From CAZSVI01 sp964610205 (GTDB lineage: Bacteria; Bacillota; Clostridia; DSM-8532): a stretch of 35,959 nt of DNA. The position numbers were made by a program, and so were the translations under genes. The stretch is taken from positions 1-35,959 of the forward strand of contig CAZSVI010000024.1 in assembly GCA_964610205.1 (NCBI GenBank), read 5' to 3'. The notes under the pieces are model-generated. The model made no database searches and was not told the origin of the DNA. It saw only the letters and a program-made list of their open reading frames with translations. This document shows, one piece after another, positions 1-8,429 of this stretch; within the stretch, counting starts at the first letter, position 1; each line of letters starts with the position of its first letter.

Positions 1-616
1 ATCCCTTTCCTGCATGAATCGCACGTCGTATATCCCTTTCTTCCATGTTCATGTGCACAGTATCAATAAGCAGGATAACACGTTTGAAACAGTTGCTTTT
101 CAGAAAAGACGTTCCTTCAATGATGGTTCTTAAAAAATCACTTTCAAAGCGATTCATCAATTCATAACCAAGATAAATGTCATATTTTTTGGCTAATTCA
201 TCCAGATGATATAAACTGTCCTTCAGGTTTTTTTGAAATTCATCCGATCCGCTGCAATCAGAAAATCGTCCTGCAATCAACCCGATAATGACAATACCAT
301 GGAAAGGAGCGGCGGTGATCATGTGCTCTTCCAGATGGGAAATGGCTGCTGCTCTTATTGCAGCATCGCTATCAACCAGATTCAAATGCTTTTTACCGTA
401 TATAGAACCTGTTCCTATGGATGTAAGCTGAACTTCATTTCGCTTAAGCAATGTCCATAGTACTTCCCGATCTATTTCTCTGGAATCATTGATATGCAGT
501 TCCACCGCTTTGTATCCGTCGGCTGCCAGATGTGGAATAATTCTTTCAAACTCACCGCGATAGACAATTGGTGCCCCTTCATCGGCAACAGTAGCTCCTG
601 TTGTTGCAATAACCAT
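1..616 (-). CDS. Sugar epimerase/isomerase, TIM-barrel (D-tagatose/psicose 3-epimerase-like), partial
   Basis: This is an open frame with no stop inside the window. It starts with ATG at 616, seven bases after a strong AGGAGGAG site, and is cut by the left edge, leaving about 205 residues. The sequence reads as an AP-endonuclease-2-like TIM barrel. It contains a YELMNRFES stretch, where this family has EVLNRFE with the first metal/catalytic Glu, and a later LIDTVHMNMEE stretch that matches the LDTFHMNIEE metal-site motif of D-tagatose/D-psicose 3-epimerases. Family members interconvert ketoses by C3 epimerisation with a divalent metal. It is the last visible gene of the sugar ABC transporter operon, 64 bp after the EamA gene, so it probably processes the imported sugar. 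The exact substrate cannot be read from sequence; inosose or hydroxypyruvate isomerases are alternatives. Confidence 0.78.
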   Translation of the reverse strand, partial: MVIATTGATVADEGAPIVYRGEFERIIPHLAADGYKAVELHINDSREIDREVLWTLLKRNEVQLTSIGTGSIYGKKHLNLVDSDAAIRAAAISHLEEHMITAAPFHGIVIIGLIAGRFSDCSGSDEFQKNLKDSLYHLDELAKKYDIYLGYELMNRFESDFLRTIIEGTSFLKSNCFKRVILLIDTVHMNMEERDIRRAIHAGKG

Positions 617-680
617 AGAAACTCCTCCTGTTTACCATGTCCCGTCATCTGTATTACCAAGGTAATAGTTCCACTGCTTT

Positions 681-1574
681 TTAACAGGATAGAACTTTGC
701 CATTATCCTGTCCCTCCAGGTTTTCTGGGTTTTTAAATCTTTTTTTCGAAACGAAAATGCTGTAACACGTTGCGGTTATAATTACAATTGCCGCCCCACA
801 TATTGACAGCCAACCAGGTTGTTCCGCCATAATCAAAAATACCCAGACCGGGTTCAGAACAGGCTCAATAGCACAGATAACAGAGGCCGCAACAGGCGGG
901 GTTGCCTTAATCCCTTTGGAAAAAGCCATATAGGCAAATCCCAGTTGAAAAATACCCGCAAAAGCGATTACACCAATTGTTGATAATTTAATGGCGGCTA
1001 TATTTTTATCAAAAAATACCATGGGCAGCCAGATAATATGGAAAAGACAACCCAGATATGCAGCTTCTTTTGCATTGGTTCCGGGAAGGCTGTTTACAAA
1101 AAATACTCCTGCAAAAAAAATTCCGGATATAATAGATATGATGTTGCCCAGCAGCGCTCCATAATTTAAACGTTCAATGAAAAACAAAAGCACTCCGTTA
1201 AGTATCAATATTACAGCAACTATATCAATAATCCTTGGTTTTTCCTTAATAAAAAGCCAGGTCATAATAATTATAAAAACAGGCGATGTATATTGAAGCG
1301 CGATTGCGTTCGCTGCTGTTGTCATTTTGTTGGCAACCATGAAAAGAGAGGATGTCCCGAATATGCAAAACGCGCTAAGCAAAGTCAGTCTGTTTGGGCG
1401 AAAAATCCATTTTCCTGTGCAGCAGCCAATCGTAAAAGCGGCTAACACGCCACGGAATACGGATATAGTCAATGGATTGAGCTGAATGAATTTTGCACAT
1501 ATTCCACCGAAACTCCATAATATGGCTGCCAAAAACGTAAAAAACACTCCATTTTGTCTTTTTATATTGTTCAT
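681..1574 (-). CDS. EamA/DMT-family transporter
   Basis: This 297-residue protein is very hydrophobic and has about ten membrane-spanning segments arranged as two repeated EamA halves. The first half begins FFTFLAAILWSFGGICAKF, a typical DMT opening. The N-terminal half includes a 'TSPVFIIIMTWLFIKEKPRI' stretch and the C-terminal half an 'AIEPVLNPVWVFLIMAEQP' stretch, the paired loops seen in drug/metabolite transporters. Members export or import small metabolites, and the substrate is rarely predictable. The ATG at 1574 follows a weak AAAAGGAA site. A 160-bp gap separates it from the bicupin gene upstream, so it may have some independent expression, but it is co-oriented with the sugar operon. 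Inference: it moves a metabolite linked to the sugar pathway. Confidence 0.85.
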   Translation of the reverse strand: MNNIKRQNGVFFTFLAAILWSFGGICAKFIQLNPLTISVFRGVLAAFTIGCCTGKWIFRPNRLTLLSAFCIFGTSSLFMVANKMTTAANAIALQYTSPVFIIIMTWLFIKEKPRIIDIVAVILILNGVLLFFIERLNYGALLGNIISIISGIFFAGVFFVNSLPGTNAKEAAYLGCLFHIIWLPMVFFDKNIAAIKLSTIGVIAFAGIFQLGFAYMAFSKGIKATPPVAASVICAIEPVLNPVWVFLIMAEQPGWLSICGAAIVIITATCYSIFVSKKRFKNPENLEGQDNGKVLSC

Positions 1575-1735
1575 ATGTATATTATTCCTTTTAGCGCGTT
1601 TATTACCCGATACATAACACAGCCTTTTGCGTGCATTTAACGGCTTCTGCCAAATTCAAAATCGAAAAGAACGAGAGAACAGCCAGTGATAAGTTAACGG
1701 TTCTCCCGTTCATTTTCAGGCACAGGCTATGCTTT

Positions 1736-2488
1736 TTAATCTTCCGGAAGCTGTACTTTTATAAAGTCCTTCCCCCTAGCGAAGTGCTCATACCAAACAT
1801 AGTAGACTTCTTTGCCTGGATCCGCGTATAAATCATGATCAGGTCCGGCAGGAATAAAGCTGAAATCTCCCGCGTGAACATTCTCAATATCACCATGATC
1901 CACACGCATATTAAAATCGGAGTTCCCAACACAGTAAGTCCATTGATGCACGGCAGGGTGTCCCTTTTCAAAAGTTCCTTCTCCAATGGCTCTGGTGGTA
2001 CCCAACAGGATGCGGCCAAGCTGCTTGCCGGAGAATACAATCCTTGATTCTGTATTGGGGCCTTTGCAGTCCTGAACATACCGTACACATTCACTATGCA
2101 GCCGGAAAAAAGGAAGTCTGATATGGTTGGCATGATACAGCTCCCAATCCCACTCATTCAGTTCAACCACCGTCATTATAAATTCCATATCATCAACGGC
2201 GTGAATCTCATAATGAACCTTATCAAAATTCGGAGCATAAAATGCCAGCTCGGTGATGTTATGAGACTCTTCGCTGTCACAAATATAACCCTTGCCTTTC
2301 CCAAAGAAGAAAATCACAATCCTGTCACTGTATGCATCCGGAGACACTTTGCAGCCTGCTTTTAAAAAGCACTTGTAGTTTTTCACGCCGCCGTCATATG
2401 TGCCCGGAAGCAGTTCCGTCATATCAAAGCCATTTTCATTATAATTCTGCGGAATTTCATCATTTCTTACAAGATAATATTTTATCAT
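1736..2488 (-). CDS. Bicupin protein, probably sugar-metabolism associated
   Basis: The 250-residue protein has two beta-rich halves of cupin type. The first runs to about residue 110 and includes a DRIVIFFFGKGKGYIC stretch. The second, about 140-240, contains EGTFEKGHPAVHQWTYC and later HAGDFSFIPAGPDHDLYA, matching the cupin 1 and cupin 2 motifs with possible metal-binding histidines. No signal peptide or helix-turn-helix is visible, so it is likely a cytosolic isomerase, epimerase or binding protein rather than an AraC regulator. GGAGAGGTAAGATA precedes the ATG at 2488. The gene lies 35 bp after the ABC binding-protein gene and is almost certainly co-transcribed with it. It could act on the imported sugar or uronate. 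The exact family was not recognised. Confidence 0.68.
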   Translation of the reverse strand: MIKYYLVRNDEIPQNYNENGFDMTELLPGTYDGGVKNYKCFLKAGCKVSPDAYSDRIVIFFFGKGKGYICDSEESHNITELAFYAPNFDKVHYEIHAVDDMEFIMTVVELNEWDWELYHANHIRLPFFRLHSECVRYVQDCKGPNTESRIVFSGKQLGRILLGTTRAIGEGTFEKGHPAVHQWTYCVGNSDFNMRVDHGDIENVHAGDFSFIPAGPDHDLYADPGKEVYYVWYEHFARGKDFIKVQLPED

Positions 2489-2523
2489 TATCTTACCTCT
2501 CCTTCAATATATTTAACGTTAAT

Positions 2524-3855
2524 TTAACGTTTAGCATAGTTCGTCCAGATCTCCTGATACTTCTGATAGAAAGCGGCCCTGTCGATTTTCTTTCCAACGT
2601 ACAGAGACCAAACCTCACCCAGGCTGTCTTTTACACTGTCGGGCGTCCATGGATTCATGGTTTCGTGAGTAAGACCTTTCTGCATCAGTGCATAAACATC
2701 CTGTCCCAGGCAAGCAAGATTATCAGAGACTTTTATGGTCGATAAAGCAGGAATATTACCCATGACATCCTGATGCCATACTGCAGCAAACTCACTGCTG
2801 GCCAGCCAGCTTAAGAAAGCTTTTGCTTCATTGAGCTCTTTGCTGGACGCATATACACCTGCGCAGATAGAAGCAGTCTGCAGTCTGTTTCTGGAAGCGT
2901 CATCGGTGATGGGCACAACCCCCTGTACAACATAATCCTTCAAAGGCGGATTAACATCTACAATGTTGGGTATCTCCCACGAACCCTCGTCATCAATCAT
3001 AGCTGCTTCTTCCAGGAAGAATGCATTCCTTCCGGCCCATTTATCCGTAGCAATGGCATCAGCATTACCGTACTCCAGAACCAGATCATAATAATCCAGC
3101 TGCGCCTTCAGATCCGCGTCATTTGCCAGGTCCATGTCTTTACCGGACTTCAGTTCCTTAAAATATTCCAAAGGATTATCCTTAACAGTAACCCAGGTAG
3201 TACCCAGATGATTGGTGAGACTCAAAGAAGTTTCGGCATAGTGATGTATAAAGGGTTGGATACCTGCAGCTTTCAGGCTCTCACACAATTCTTTCATTTG
3301 AGAAAATGTGTTGGGTGGAGTTTCCCAGCCAACTTCTTTCAACAGGCGCATGTTATAAAGAATACCCCAACCTTCCACTACCATGGGAAGCACTTGAATT
3401 TTCTTCCCATCCAAAGAACACGCGGAAACCTGAGCAGAAGTCAAAGCAGCAGCGGCGGGAATTTCACTCAGATCAGCCAGATATTCAGTCCAGTTTGTAA
3501 TTTGTTCGCCAAATCCACATCCATAGATATCAGGCATCTGACCGGACGCCAGTTTTGATTTTAACAAATCCCAATACGTTGAGGAACTCGGGAATTCATT
3601 TTCGATCGTCCCAATCTGTAGGTTTTCCGCTTTATACGCATCAATTATTGCATCGAATTTGTCTGTCCACTGACCTAAAGCCAGCATGATGGATAAATTG
3701 ACGGAACCTGGTTTTTTTTCTGTTGTGGAAGGTTTTACAGTAGTTGCCGCGCTCCCGCTTGCCGTACTTTGCTTCGGGGGTTCCGAACTGCCCGAGCAAC
3801 TGATTAACGTGAATACCAGGAATACAGCCAGAAGAGTTACCAATAATTTTTTCAT
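2524..3855 (-). CDS. Extracellular sugar-binding lipoprotein of ABC transporter (family 1)
   Basis: A 443-residue family 1 solute-binding protein. The start was set at the ATG at 3855 because AAGGAGG lies just upstream and the protein then opens with a classic lipoprotein signal, MKKLLVTLL followed by LISC with the lipidated Cys at residue 20. An upstream in-frame ATG would bury that signal. A Ser/Thr/Pro-rich linker follows, then a periplasmic-binding-protein fold with ILYNMRLLKEVGWETPPNTF, the typical hinge region of MalE-like proteins, and a C-terminal GVYASSKELNEAKAFLSWLA segment. It should capture an oligo- or monosaccharide at the outer membrane face and deliver it to the two permeases encoded upstream. 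No ATPase gene is present, so a shared MsmK/UgpC-type ATPase encoded elsewhere is expected. Confidence 0.92.
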   Translation of the reverse strand: MKKLLVTLLAVFLVFTLISCSGSSEPPKQSTASGSAATTVKPSTTEKKPGSVNLSIMLALGQWTDKFDAIIDAYKAENLQIGTIENEFPSSSTYWDLLKSKLASGQMPDIYGCGFGEQITNWTEYLADLSEIPAAAALTSAQVSACSLDGKKIQVLPMVVEGWGILYNMRLLKEVGWETPPNTFSQMKELCESLKAAGIQPFIHHYAETSLSLTNHLGTTWVTVKDNPLEYFKELKSGKDMDLANDADLKAQLDYYDLVLEYGNADAIATDKWAGRNAFFLEEAAMIDDEGSWEIPNIVDVNPPLKDYVVQGVVPITDDASRNRLQTASICAGVYASSKELNEAKAFLSWLASSEFAAVWHQDVMGNIPALSTIKVSDNLACLGQDVYALMQKGLTHETMNPWTPDSVKDSLGEVWSLYVGKKIDRAAFYQKYQEIWTNYAKR

Positions 3856-3925
3856 AATGAATACCTCCTTGTTTTTTATGTAATAGCTTTCTGCTAAAAC
3901 ATCAAGTATAATCATTAGGACAAGC

Positions 3926-4757
3926 TCATCCTTTCAAAGCACCCGCCGCAGCCCCTGCCAGAACCTGCTTTTGCGCTATAACGAAGAAGATAAACAGCGG
4001 TAAAATAGCCAGTGTTAAAGCGGCCAGAGCGACATCCCATGCAAAAAACGCTTCATTGAATAAAGCCTGCATAGATATCTGGATCGTTCTCAAGTTTTTC
4101 TTTGAAAGCATCAATTGTGTCATCAGATAATCATTCCAGAACCAAAGCGTATTAATCGTTGCCACAGTGAAAATATTGGCTCTTATTAATGGAAATACAA
4201 TAAGCCAGTAAGTTTTAAATGAGGAGCAACCGTCGATTAGCGCGGACTTCTCAATCTCCACCGGCACATTTTTTACAGCTCCGGCTGTTATAAAGGTGCT
4301 GATTGGGACAGTCAATGCCCANNNNNNNNNNGATTAATCCCCATAAACTGTTTGAGAGGCCCAAAGCGCTGGTAATCTTTGCAAAAGGAATCATTAATGC
4401 CTGAAAGGGTATAGACATAAAAGCAATCAAAACAAAAAAGATTGTTTTGGTCAATCTATTGAAGTTTCTTGTAATCCAATAGCCTGCCATACTGGAAAAT
4501 ACAACACCACCGATATTGGAGAAAATTGCTACGATGGCTGTATTTTTTAAAGAATTTGCAAAGTTCAGCCGTCTCCATGCTTCCATGTAATTTTTAATAA
4601 TAAATGCTTTCGGCAGAGCGAAAACATTTTGAGCAATCTCTGAAAAAGGCTTAAAAGAATTAACCACAATCATATAAAAAGGAATCATAACAATCAATAA
4701 GGATACAATCAGTAAAAATGTATTAATAATTATATTAATTCTCTGCTTGAGCCACAT
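3926..4757 (-). CDS. Sugar ABC transporter permease (MalG/CUT1 type), interrupted by assembly gap
   Basis: The N-terminal 142 codons (4757 to 4332) and the C-terminal 131 codons (4321 to 3926) belong to one CUT1 permease of about 275 residues. The N-terminal part has the MIPFYMIVVNSFKPFSEI opening. The C-terminal part has VPVEIEKSALIDGCSSF, the EAA loop that docks on the ATPase. Ten Ns (4322-4331) separate them. Ten is not a multiple of three, so the frame is broken only by the gap. Read through literally, the product after the Ns is spurious. Comparison with the usual GLIxPYxxxALP spacing suggests only about three residues are missing. The ATG overlaps the stop of the first permease (TAATG) and follows an AAGGAGG site. 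It forms the membrane channel with its neighbour. Confidence 0.9.
4322..4331. other. Assembly gap (10 Ns) inside the second sugar permease gene
   Basis: Ten consecutive Ns interrupt the coding sequence of the MalG-type permease. The flanking frames are both open and both match permease sequence, but are out of phase across 10 bases. The true missing length must therefore be a multiple of three if the gene is intact. Confidence 0.98.
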
Positions 4758-5650
4758 TAATGGACAACCTCCTTCCGGGATGTAATCGCCACCTGAACCA
4801 GACTTATAGCCGCAATAATAACTACCAGAATCAATGCTTTTGCCGCACCATATCCAAACATATTTGAAGAAAAAGCTGTCTGATACACGTTCATGGTTAC
4901 AGCCTCCGACTGCCGAAACGGATTACCGTTCGTCAAAGAGATATTCAGATCGTATACCCTGAGCGAATTAACCGTACTCAGGAAAAGGCACTGGGTTATT
5001 GAAGGCATGAGAAGCGGAATAGTTATAAAACGTATAACATGATGTGGCTTGGCACCATCAATGCTGGCTACCTCTATATAGTCACGGGATATGGCTGTCA
5101 GTCCGGCCAGATAAATAATCATCATATACCCTGCTATACTCCAGCTCATAACAATAACCATTGCCCAAAAAGAAGACTCCTGTGTCGTAAACCACGCTTG
5201 TGAAAACCATTTTATCCCCGTAAGTTTGAACACGGCAGGAAAAAGATTCTGAAAAATAAATCGCCACAGGAAACCAAGAATTACGCCTCCAACAATCCTC
5301 GGCATATAAAAACCGGCTCTCATAACGTTACGGAAAGGAACATTTTTTGACAAGCCATGCGCCCATAAAAAACCAATAACATTCGAGAAGACTACAACAA
5401 AAAATGTAAATTTTATTGTGAACCACATGGATGACCAATATTTATCATCCTTTAAAACATTCAGGTAATTCCCCAATCCAACAAAGTTATACTTCTTATG
5501 AATGCCATCCCAGTCAGTAAATGAATACCATATTTCGCTAAAAAAGGGATATAAGCCTATCACAATAAATAGGACCAATGCAGGAGCCAGAAAAATTACA
5601 TAATCCTTATACATACTCAGTCTTTTTTTCCGCTTTAGAGTCAAATTCAT
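4757..5650 (-). CDS. Sugar ABC transporter permease (MalF/UgpA type)
   Basis: A 297-residue inner-membrane permease of the CUT1 family with about six membrane helices. The start was placed at 5650 (MNLTLKRKKRLSMYKDYV) because AAGGGA lies 10 bases upstream; a longer frame to 5752 lacks both a ribosome site and family similarity. It carries the usual FLAPALVLFIVIGLYP first helix, a WYSFTDWDGI segment in the first outer loop, and an IEVASIDGAKPHHVIRFITIP EAA loop for ATPase contact. It is the first gene of the operon and is fused by a one-base stop/start overlap to the partner permease. Its promoter and operators are probably those described at 5879-5931 and 6010-6024. Confidence 0.93.
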   Translation of the reverse strand: MNLTLKRKKRLSMYKDYVIFLAPALVLFIVIGLYPFFSEIWYSFTDWDGIHKKYNFVGLGNYLNVLKDDKYWSSMWFTIKFTFFVVVFSNVIGFLWAHGLSKNVPFRNVMRAGFYMPRIVGGVILGFLWRFIFQNLFPAVFKLTGIKWFSQAWFTTQESSFWAMVIVMSWSIAGYMMIIYLAGLTAISRDYIEVASIDGAKPHHVIRFITIPLLMPSITQCLFLSTVNSLRVYDLNISLTNGNPFRQSEAVTMNVYQTAFSSNMFGYGAAKALILVVIIAAISLVQVAITSRKEVVH

Positions 5651-5878
5651 TAATATCATTCCCTTAATCAGTTTTTCGGTTGTTGTAAAATTGTTTACCC
5701 AACAATTTCTATCATTGTTTATAGAGTAAATAACCGGATGGCATGTGATCAAAACTTTTTAAAAGATAACCGGGATTTTGTAATATTTTTTTTGAAATAA
5801 ATACAGCAATAAAAATTAAAACACTCAAAAATACTTTCCTGTTTAACTTAACTGCATATTTATATTAAACAAAAATAC

Positions 5879-5908
5879 ATATTAAAATTGAACCTCTGAT
5901 TTTGACAA
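5879..5908 (-). promoter_or_regulatory. Candidate sigma-A promoter of the sugar ABC operon
   Basis: Reading the minus strand, TTGTCA (5908-5903) is followed after 18 bases by TAATAT (5884-5879). The -35 matches five of six consensus positions and the -10 four of six. It lies directly downstream of the 20-bp palindrome at 5912-5931, as expected for a regulated promoter. The resulting leader to the permease start would be about 220 nt. Placement is from pattern only. Confidence 0.45.
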
Positions 5909-5911
5909 AAA

Positions 5912-5931
5912 GGTGGACAATATTGACCTCC
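5912..5931. promoter_or_regulatory. 20-bp imperfect palindrome, operator candidate
   Basis: GGTGGACAATATTGACCTCC is symmetric at 16 of 20 positions (GGnGGnCAATATTGnCCnCC) around a perfect CAATATTG core. It abuts the candidate -35 of the sugar ABC operon. The size and symmetry suit a dimeric repressor or activator. The protein that binds it is not known. Confidence 0.5.
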
Positions 5932-6009
5932 AAAGTCAGGGTATAATAAGTTCTCCCTACTTGCCGGCAATTTCCCGCCGATATTCTAAAGAATTAGGGT
6001 TGACTGAGT

Positions 6010-6024
6010 ACTGGTATAACCAGT
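6010..6024. promoter_or_regulatory. 15-bp perfect palindrome, operator candidate (GntR/HutC-like)
   Basis: ACTGGTATAACCAGT has perfect 6-bp arms around three bases. It resembles the ACTGGTCTAGACCAGT type of site bound by GntR/HutC-family sugar regulators such as DasR and NagR, though one base shorter. It lies about 100 bp upstream of the candidate sugar-operon promoter. No GntR gene is present in the window. The regulator assignment is inference. Confidence 0.45.
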
Positions 6025-6128
6025 GTGCATCTCAAAAACTCTTAACGGAAAGTTGGGTTATTGATTTTACCGTGGTAATTTCAGCTTAAGGATTATTGGT
6101 TTAAAGTGTTTAAAATACAGTCTATAAT

Positions 6129-6185
6129 AAAACCAGACATGGTATGATATATTAGCTTCTATTCTTATAATATTCATACTGGTTT
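6129..6185 (-). terminator. Possible terminator stem-loop after galK
   Basis: Just past the galK stop, the minus strand has AAACCAGTATGA pairing loosely with TCATACCATGTCTGGTTT, with further AT pairing inside, followed by TTTTATTAT. The stem is long and AT-rich with bulges, so it is a weak intrinsic terminator candidate. Confidence 0.35.
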
Positions 6186-6193
6186 ATGGGGAT

Positions 6194-7387
6194 TCAATTA
6201 ACTTTGATTTCCCGTCCTCCGTCACCAATTTCCGAAATATAAAAGCTTGCTCCATGACCGGTTTTTTCCTCATATACCTTTCCCGTTATCCGGATAAAAT
6301 CCTCCACTTGATTTTTCTCAACCAAGCTTACGGTACAACCTCCAAAGCCTGCTCCGGTCATACGGGAGCCCAGAACCCCCTTTACCCTTCGGGCTTCCGA
6401 AACCAGTGTGTCCAGTTCTATTCCTGTTACTTCATATAAATCACGCAGTGAATCATGGGAGGCATTCATTAGTTGCCCAAAAAGAATCATATTATTGGCC
6501 TTCAGTGCTTCCACCGATTGCAAAACTCTTTCATTTTCGTATACAATGTGGGTTACACGTTTCCTGACTGTTTTATCTTTTATCAGATCCTGATGCGTTA
6601 AAAAATCTTCCACGGATATGTCCCTGAGACATGTTGCTTTGGGGAGTGCCGCTTTCAATATTTCCAAGCCCTTTTCGCATTCACTTCTGCGTTCGTTGTA
6701 TTTGCCTTCTCCCAGGCTTCTTTTTTTATTTGTATTGGAGATCACAAGTTTATATTCATTCATATTCAATGGAACCATTTCCCATATCATATCCCTGCAA
6801 TCCAGAAAAATAGCCATATTCTTTTTTCCCATTGCCGAAGAAAATTGATCCATAATGCCGCATTTAACTCCGACATAGTTATGTTCAGCTGCCTGTGCTA
6901 TTTTAGCCATTTGCACCATATCAATTTTCCTTCTAATAGTATTTGCGGCATTTCCAAGAGACACAAGAGCGATGGCCGTTGCGACTTCAATGGCTGCTGA
7001 GGAAGACAGGCCGCTTCCCAAAGGAACCTTATCGTCATACAAAAGATCACAGCCGCACAACACATATCCGGTCTTCTGCAGTTCATCTGCAACACCAAGC
7101 TGGTAGTTGCCCCAACTTAAGTCCCTGTATTTTTCCAATTTATCCAGATCGGCGCAAACCATTTTTTTCAGATCCATAGTTATAAGATTTATTTTTCTGT
7201 CCTTACGGGGCCGTGCCAAAACGGTTGTAGCCATAGTCAGGGCGGCAGGAAAAACAAAACCTCCGTTGTAATCGGTATGTTCACCGATAAGGTTCACCCT
7301 TCCCGGTGAGGTGAAAATACGTATTCCCTTTTTACTGCCTCCGCCATAATATTCTAAAAAACTATCCATCAGCATTTGATATGACAT
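6194..7387 (-). CDS. galK: Galactokinase
   Basis: This is a 397-residue GHMP kinase, the normal length for GalK (about 390). It phosphorylates alpha-D-galactose at C1 in the Leloir pathway, using ATP. The galactokinase signature GRVNLIGEHTDYNGG sits at residues 29-43, with the substrate-binding Glu36 and Asp39. The ATP-binding motif PLGSGLSSSAAIE is near residue 122. The C-terminal GSRMTGAGFGGCTVSL motif completes the active site. The catalytic-Asp region CGIMDQFSSAMG is present. The ATG at 7387 follows an AAGGAGG site at good spacing. It lies 14 bp downstream of galT on the same strand, so the two form a galTK operon. GalE is not in the window. Confidence 0.97.
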   Translation of the reverse strand: MSYQMLMDSFLEYYGGGSKKGIRIFTSPGRVNLIGEHTDYNGGFVFPAALTMATTVLARPRKDRKINLITMDLKKMVCADLDKLEKYRDLSWGNYQLGVADELQKTGYVLCGCDLLYDDKVPLGSGLSSSAAIEVATAIALVSLGNAANTIRRKIDMVQMAKIAQAAEHNYVGVKCGIMDQFSSAMGKKNMAIFLDCRDMIWEMVPLNMNEYKLVISNTNKKRSLGEGKYNERRSECEKGLEILKAALPKATCLRDISVEDFLTHQDLIKDKTVRKRVTHIVYENERVLQSVEALKANNMILFGQLMNASHDSLRDLYEVTGIELDTLVSEARRVKGVLGSRMTGAGFGGCTVSLVEKNQVEDFIRITGKVYEEKTGHGASFYISEIGDGGREIKVN

Positions 7388-7401
7388 GGTGAACAGCCTC
7401 C

Positions 7402-8379
7402 TTATGCTTGATCGTTTATATTGATAAACTTTTTATACGCCGCTTTTAGTTCCACGGCTTTATCCTCGGGCGCAGTCGGGTTGCAATGTGCCCAGGCGCC
7501 GGTTTCGCTTGAAGCGTTGAATTTCTGTTTCTCCTTTGAGCGCATGGGAGGGAAAAACTCAATGTGAAAATGGTAATAGGCTGAGGTATCTTTCCCGTTC
7601 ACCGGGTTCTGATGCATACACATCATATAGGGAAACTGGAAATCAAACAGTGAATCAAGCATCCCCGCCGTTTCCCTGAGTACTTTCGCCAGATTTCTTT
7701 TCTCCTCCTTATTCATTTGAGCAAGATTCTGTATATGTTTTTTTGAGATAATATAAACGCCGTACGGGTACTCAACAAAGAATGGAAGTACAACCGAAAA
7801 GTCATCATTTTCAAATATAACCCTTTGCCCGAATTTCTGTTCCTCCTTTAAAAATCTGCACATCAGGCATTCACACTTTTCCACAAAATGCTCCTCGGCT
7901 GCCTCCAACTCCAATTCGATTTTTTTAGGGATAAAAGGATATCCGTAAATCTGTCCATGCGGGTGGGGCATTGTTACACCAACCACTTCTCCGCGATTTT
8001 CAAAAATAAAAATGTATTTTATTTTCTCATCCCTTGATATATCCAAAAAACGTTCTATCCATAGATCCACCAGTTTCACAATATGCTCAACCGATAATTC
8101 CGGAAGTGTAACGATATGCTCCGGAGAATACAAAATCACTTCACACTTGCCGTAAGTTTCTCCGGTTTTAAAGAAATCATTGTCCACAGGCTCGGGAACA
8201 GACGGGGTTTGTGATAAAGCGGGAAAATCATTATCATATTTTAAAACATCGTAGTCCGGCACATTACCCGAACCTGGACAAAAAGGACACCAGTCCTTCG
8301 GCATTTGCGGCCTGTCCTGCCTGTGTGAAGCAATCATTACCCAATCCTTTATAAATGGATGCCATCGAATCTCAGCCAT
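7402..8379 (-). CDS. galT: Galactose-1-phosphate uridylyltransferase
   Basis: A 325-residue class I (HIT-superfamily) GalT. It transfers UMP between UDP-glucose and galactose-1-phosphate, the step after galactokinase. The active-site HPHGQ is at residues 139-143, with the nucleophilic second His. CPFCPGS (Cys31, Cys34) supplies metal-binding cysteines, and HFHIEFFPP near the C-terminus is the conserved His-rich segment. The start was set at 8379 (MAEIRWHPF) because GGAGG lies eight bases upstream; an in-frame ATG eight codons earlier overlaps that site and lacks one of its own. It is the first gene of the galTK operon, driven by the promoter at 8448-8476. Confidence 0.95.
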   Translation of the reverse strand: MAEIRWHPFIKDWVMIASHRQDRPQMPKDWCPFCPGSGNVPDYDVLKYDNDFPALSQTPSVPEPVDNDFFKTGETYGKCEVILYSPEHIVTLPELSVEHIVKLVDLWIERFLDISRDEKIKYIFIFENRGEVVGVTMPHPHGQIYGYPFIPKKIELELEAAEEHFVEKCECLMCRFLKEEQKFGQRVIFENDDFSVVLPFFVEYPYGVYIISKKHIQNLAQMNKEEKRNLAKVLRETAGMLDSLFDFQFPYMMCMHQNPVNGKDTSAYYHFHIEFFPPMRSKEKQKFNASSETGAWAHCNPTAPEDKAVELKAAYKKFININDQA

Positions 8380-8429
8380 CTTAATCGCCTCCATGTTCAA
8401 CAATACAACAGTCTGAAAAAATATTTTTC

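Larger units (their letters stand above)
5651..6193. other. Long intergenic/leader region of the sugar transporter operon
   Basis: This is a 543-bp AT-rich stretch between the galK stop and the permease start, with no convincing ORF on either strand. It contains a candidate galK terminator near 6129-6185, two palindromes (5912-5931 and 6010-6024) and a candidate minus-strand promoter (5879-5908), which implies a leader of over 200 nt. The part between about 5700 and 5870 is low-complexity A/T sequence with nothing recognised. Confidence 0.7.

Noticed and set aside
4251..4757. Permease reading frame ending shortly after the N run
   Set aside because: The sequence after the Ns is in the wrong phase; the true C-terminal half reads in another frame.
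5903..5930. Plus-strand TTGACA promoter pointing at the galK 3' end
   Set aside because: No -10 box at 16-18 bases and no plus-strand gene before galK; a by-product of the palindromic region.
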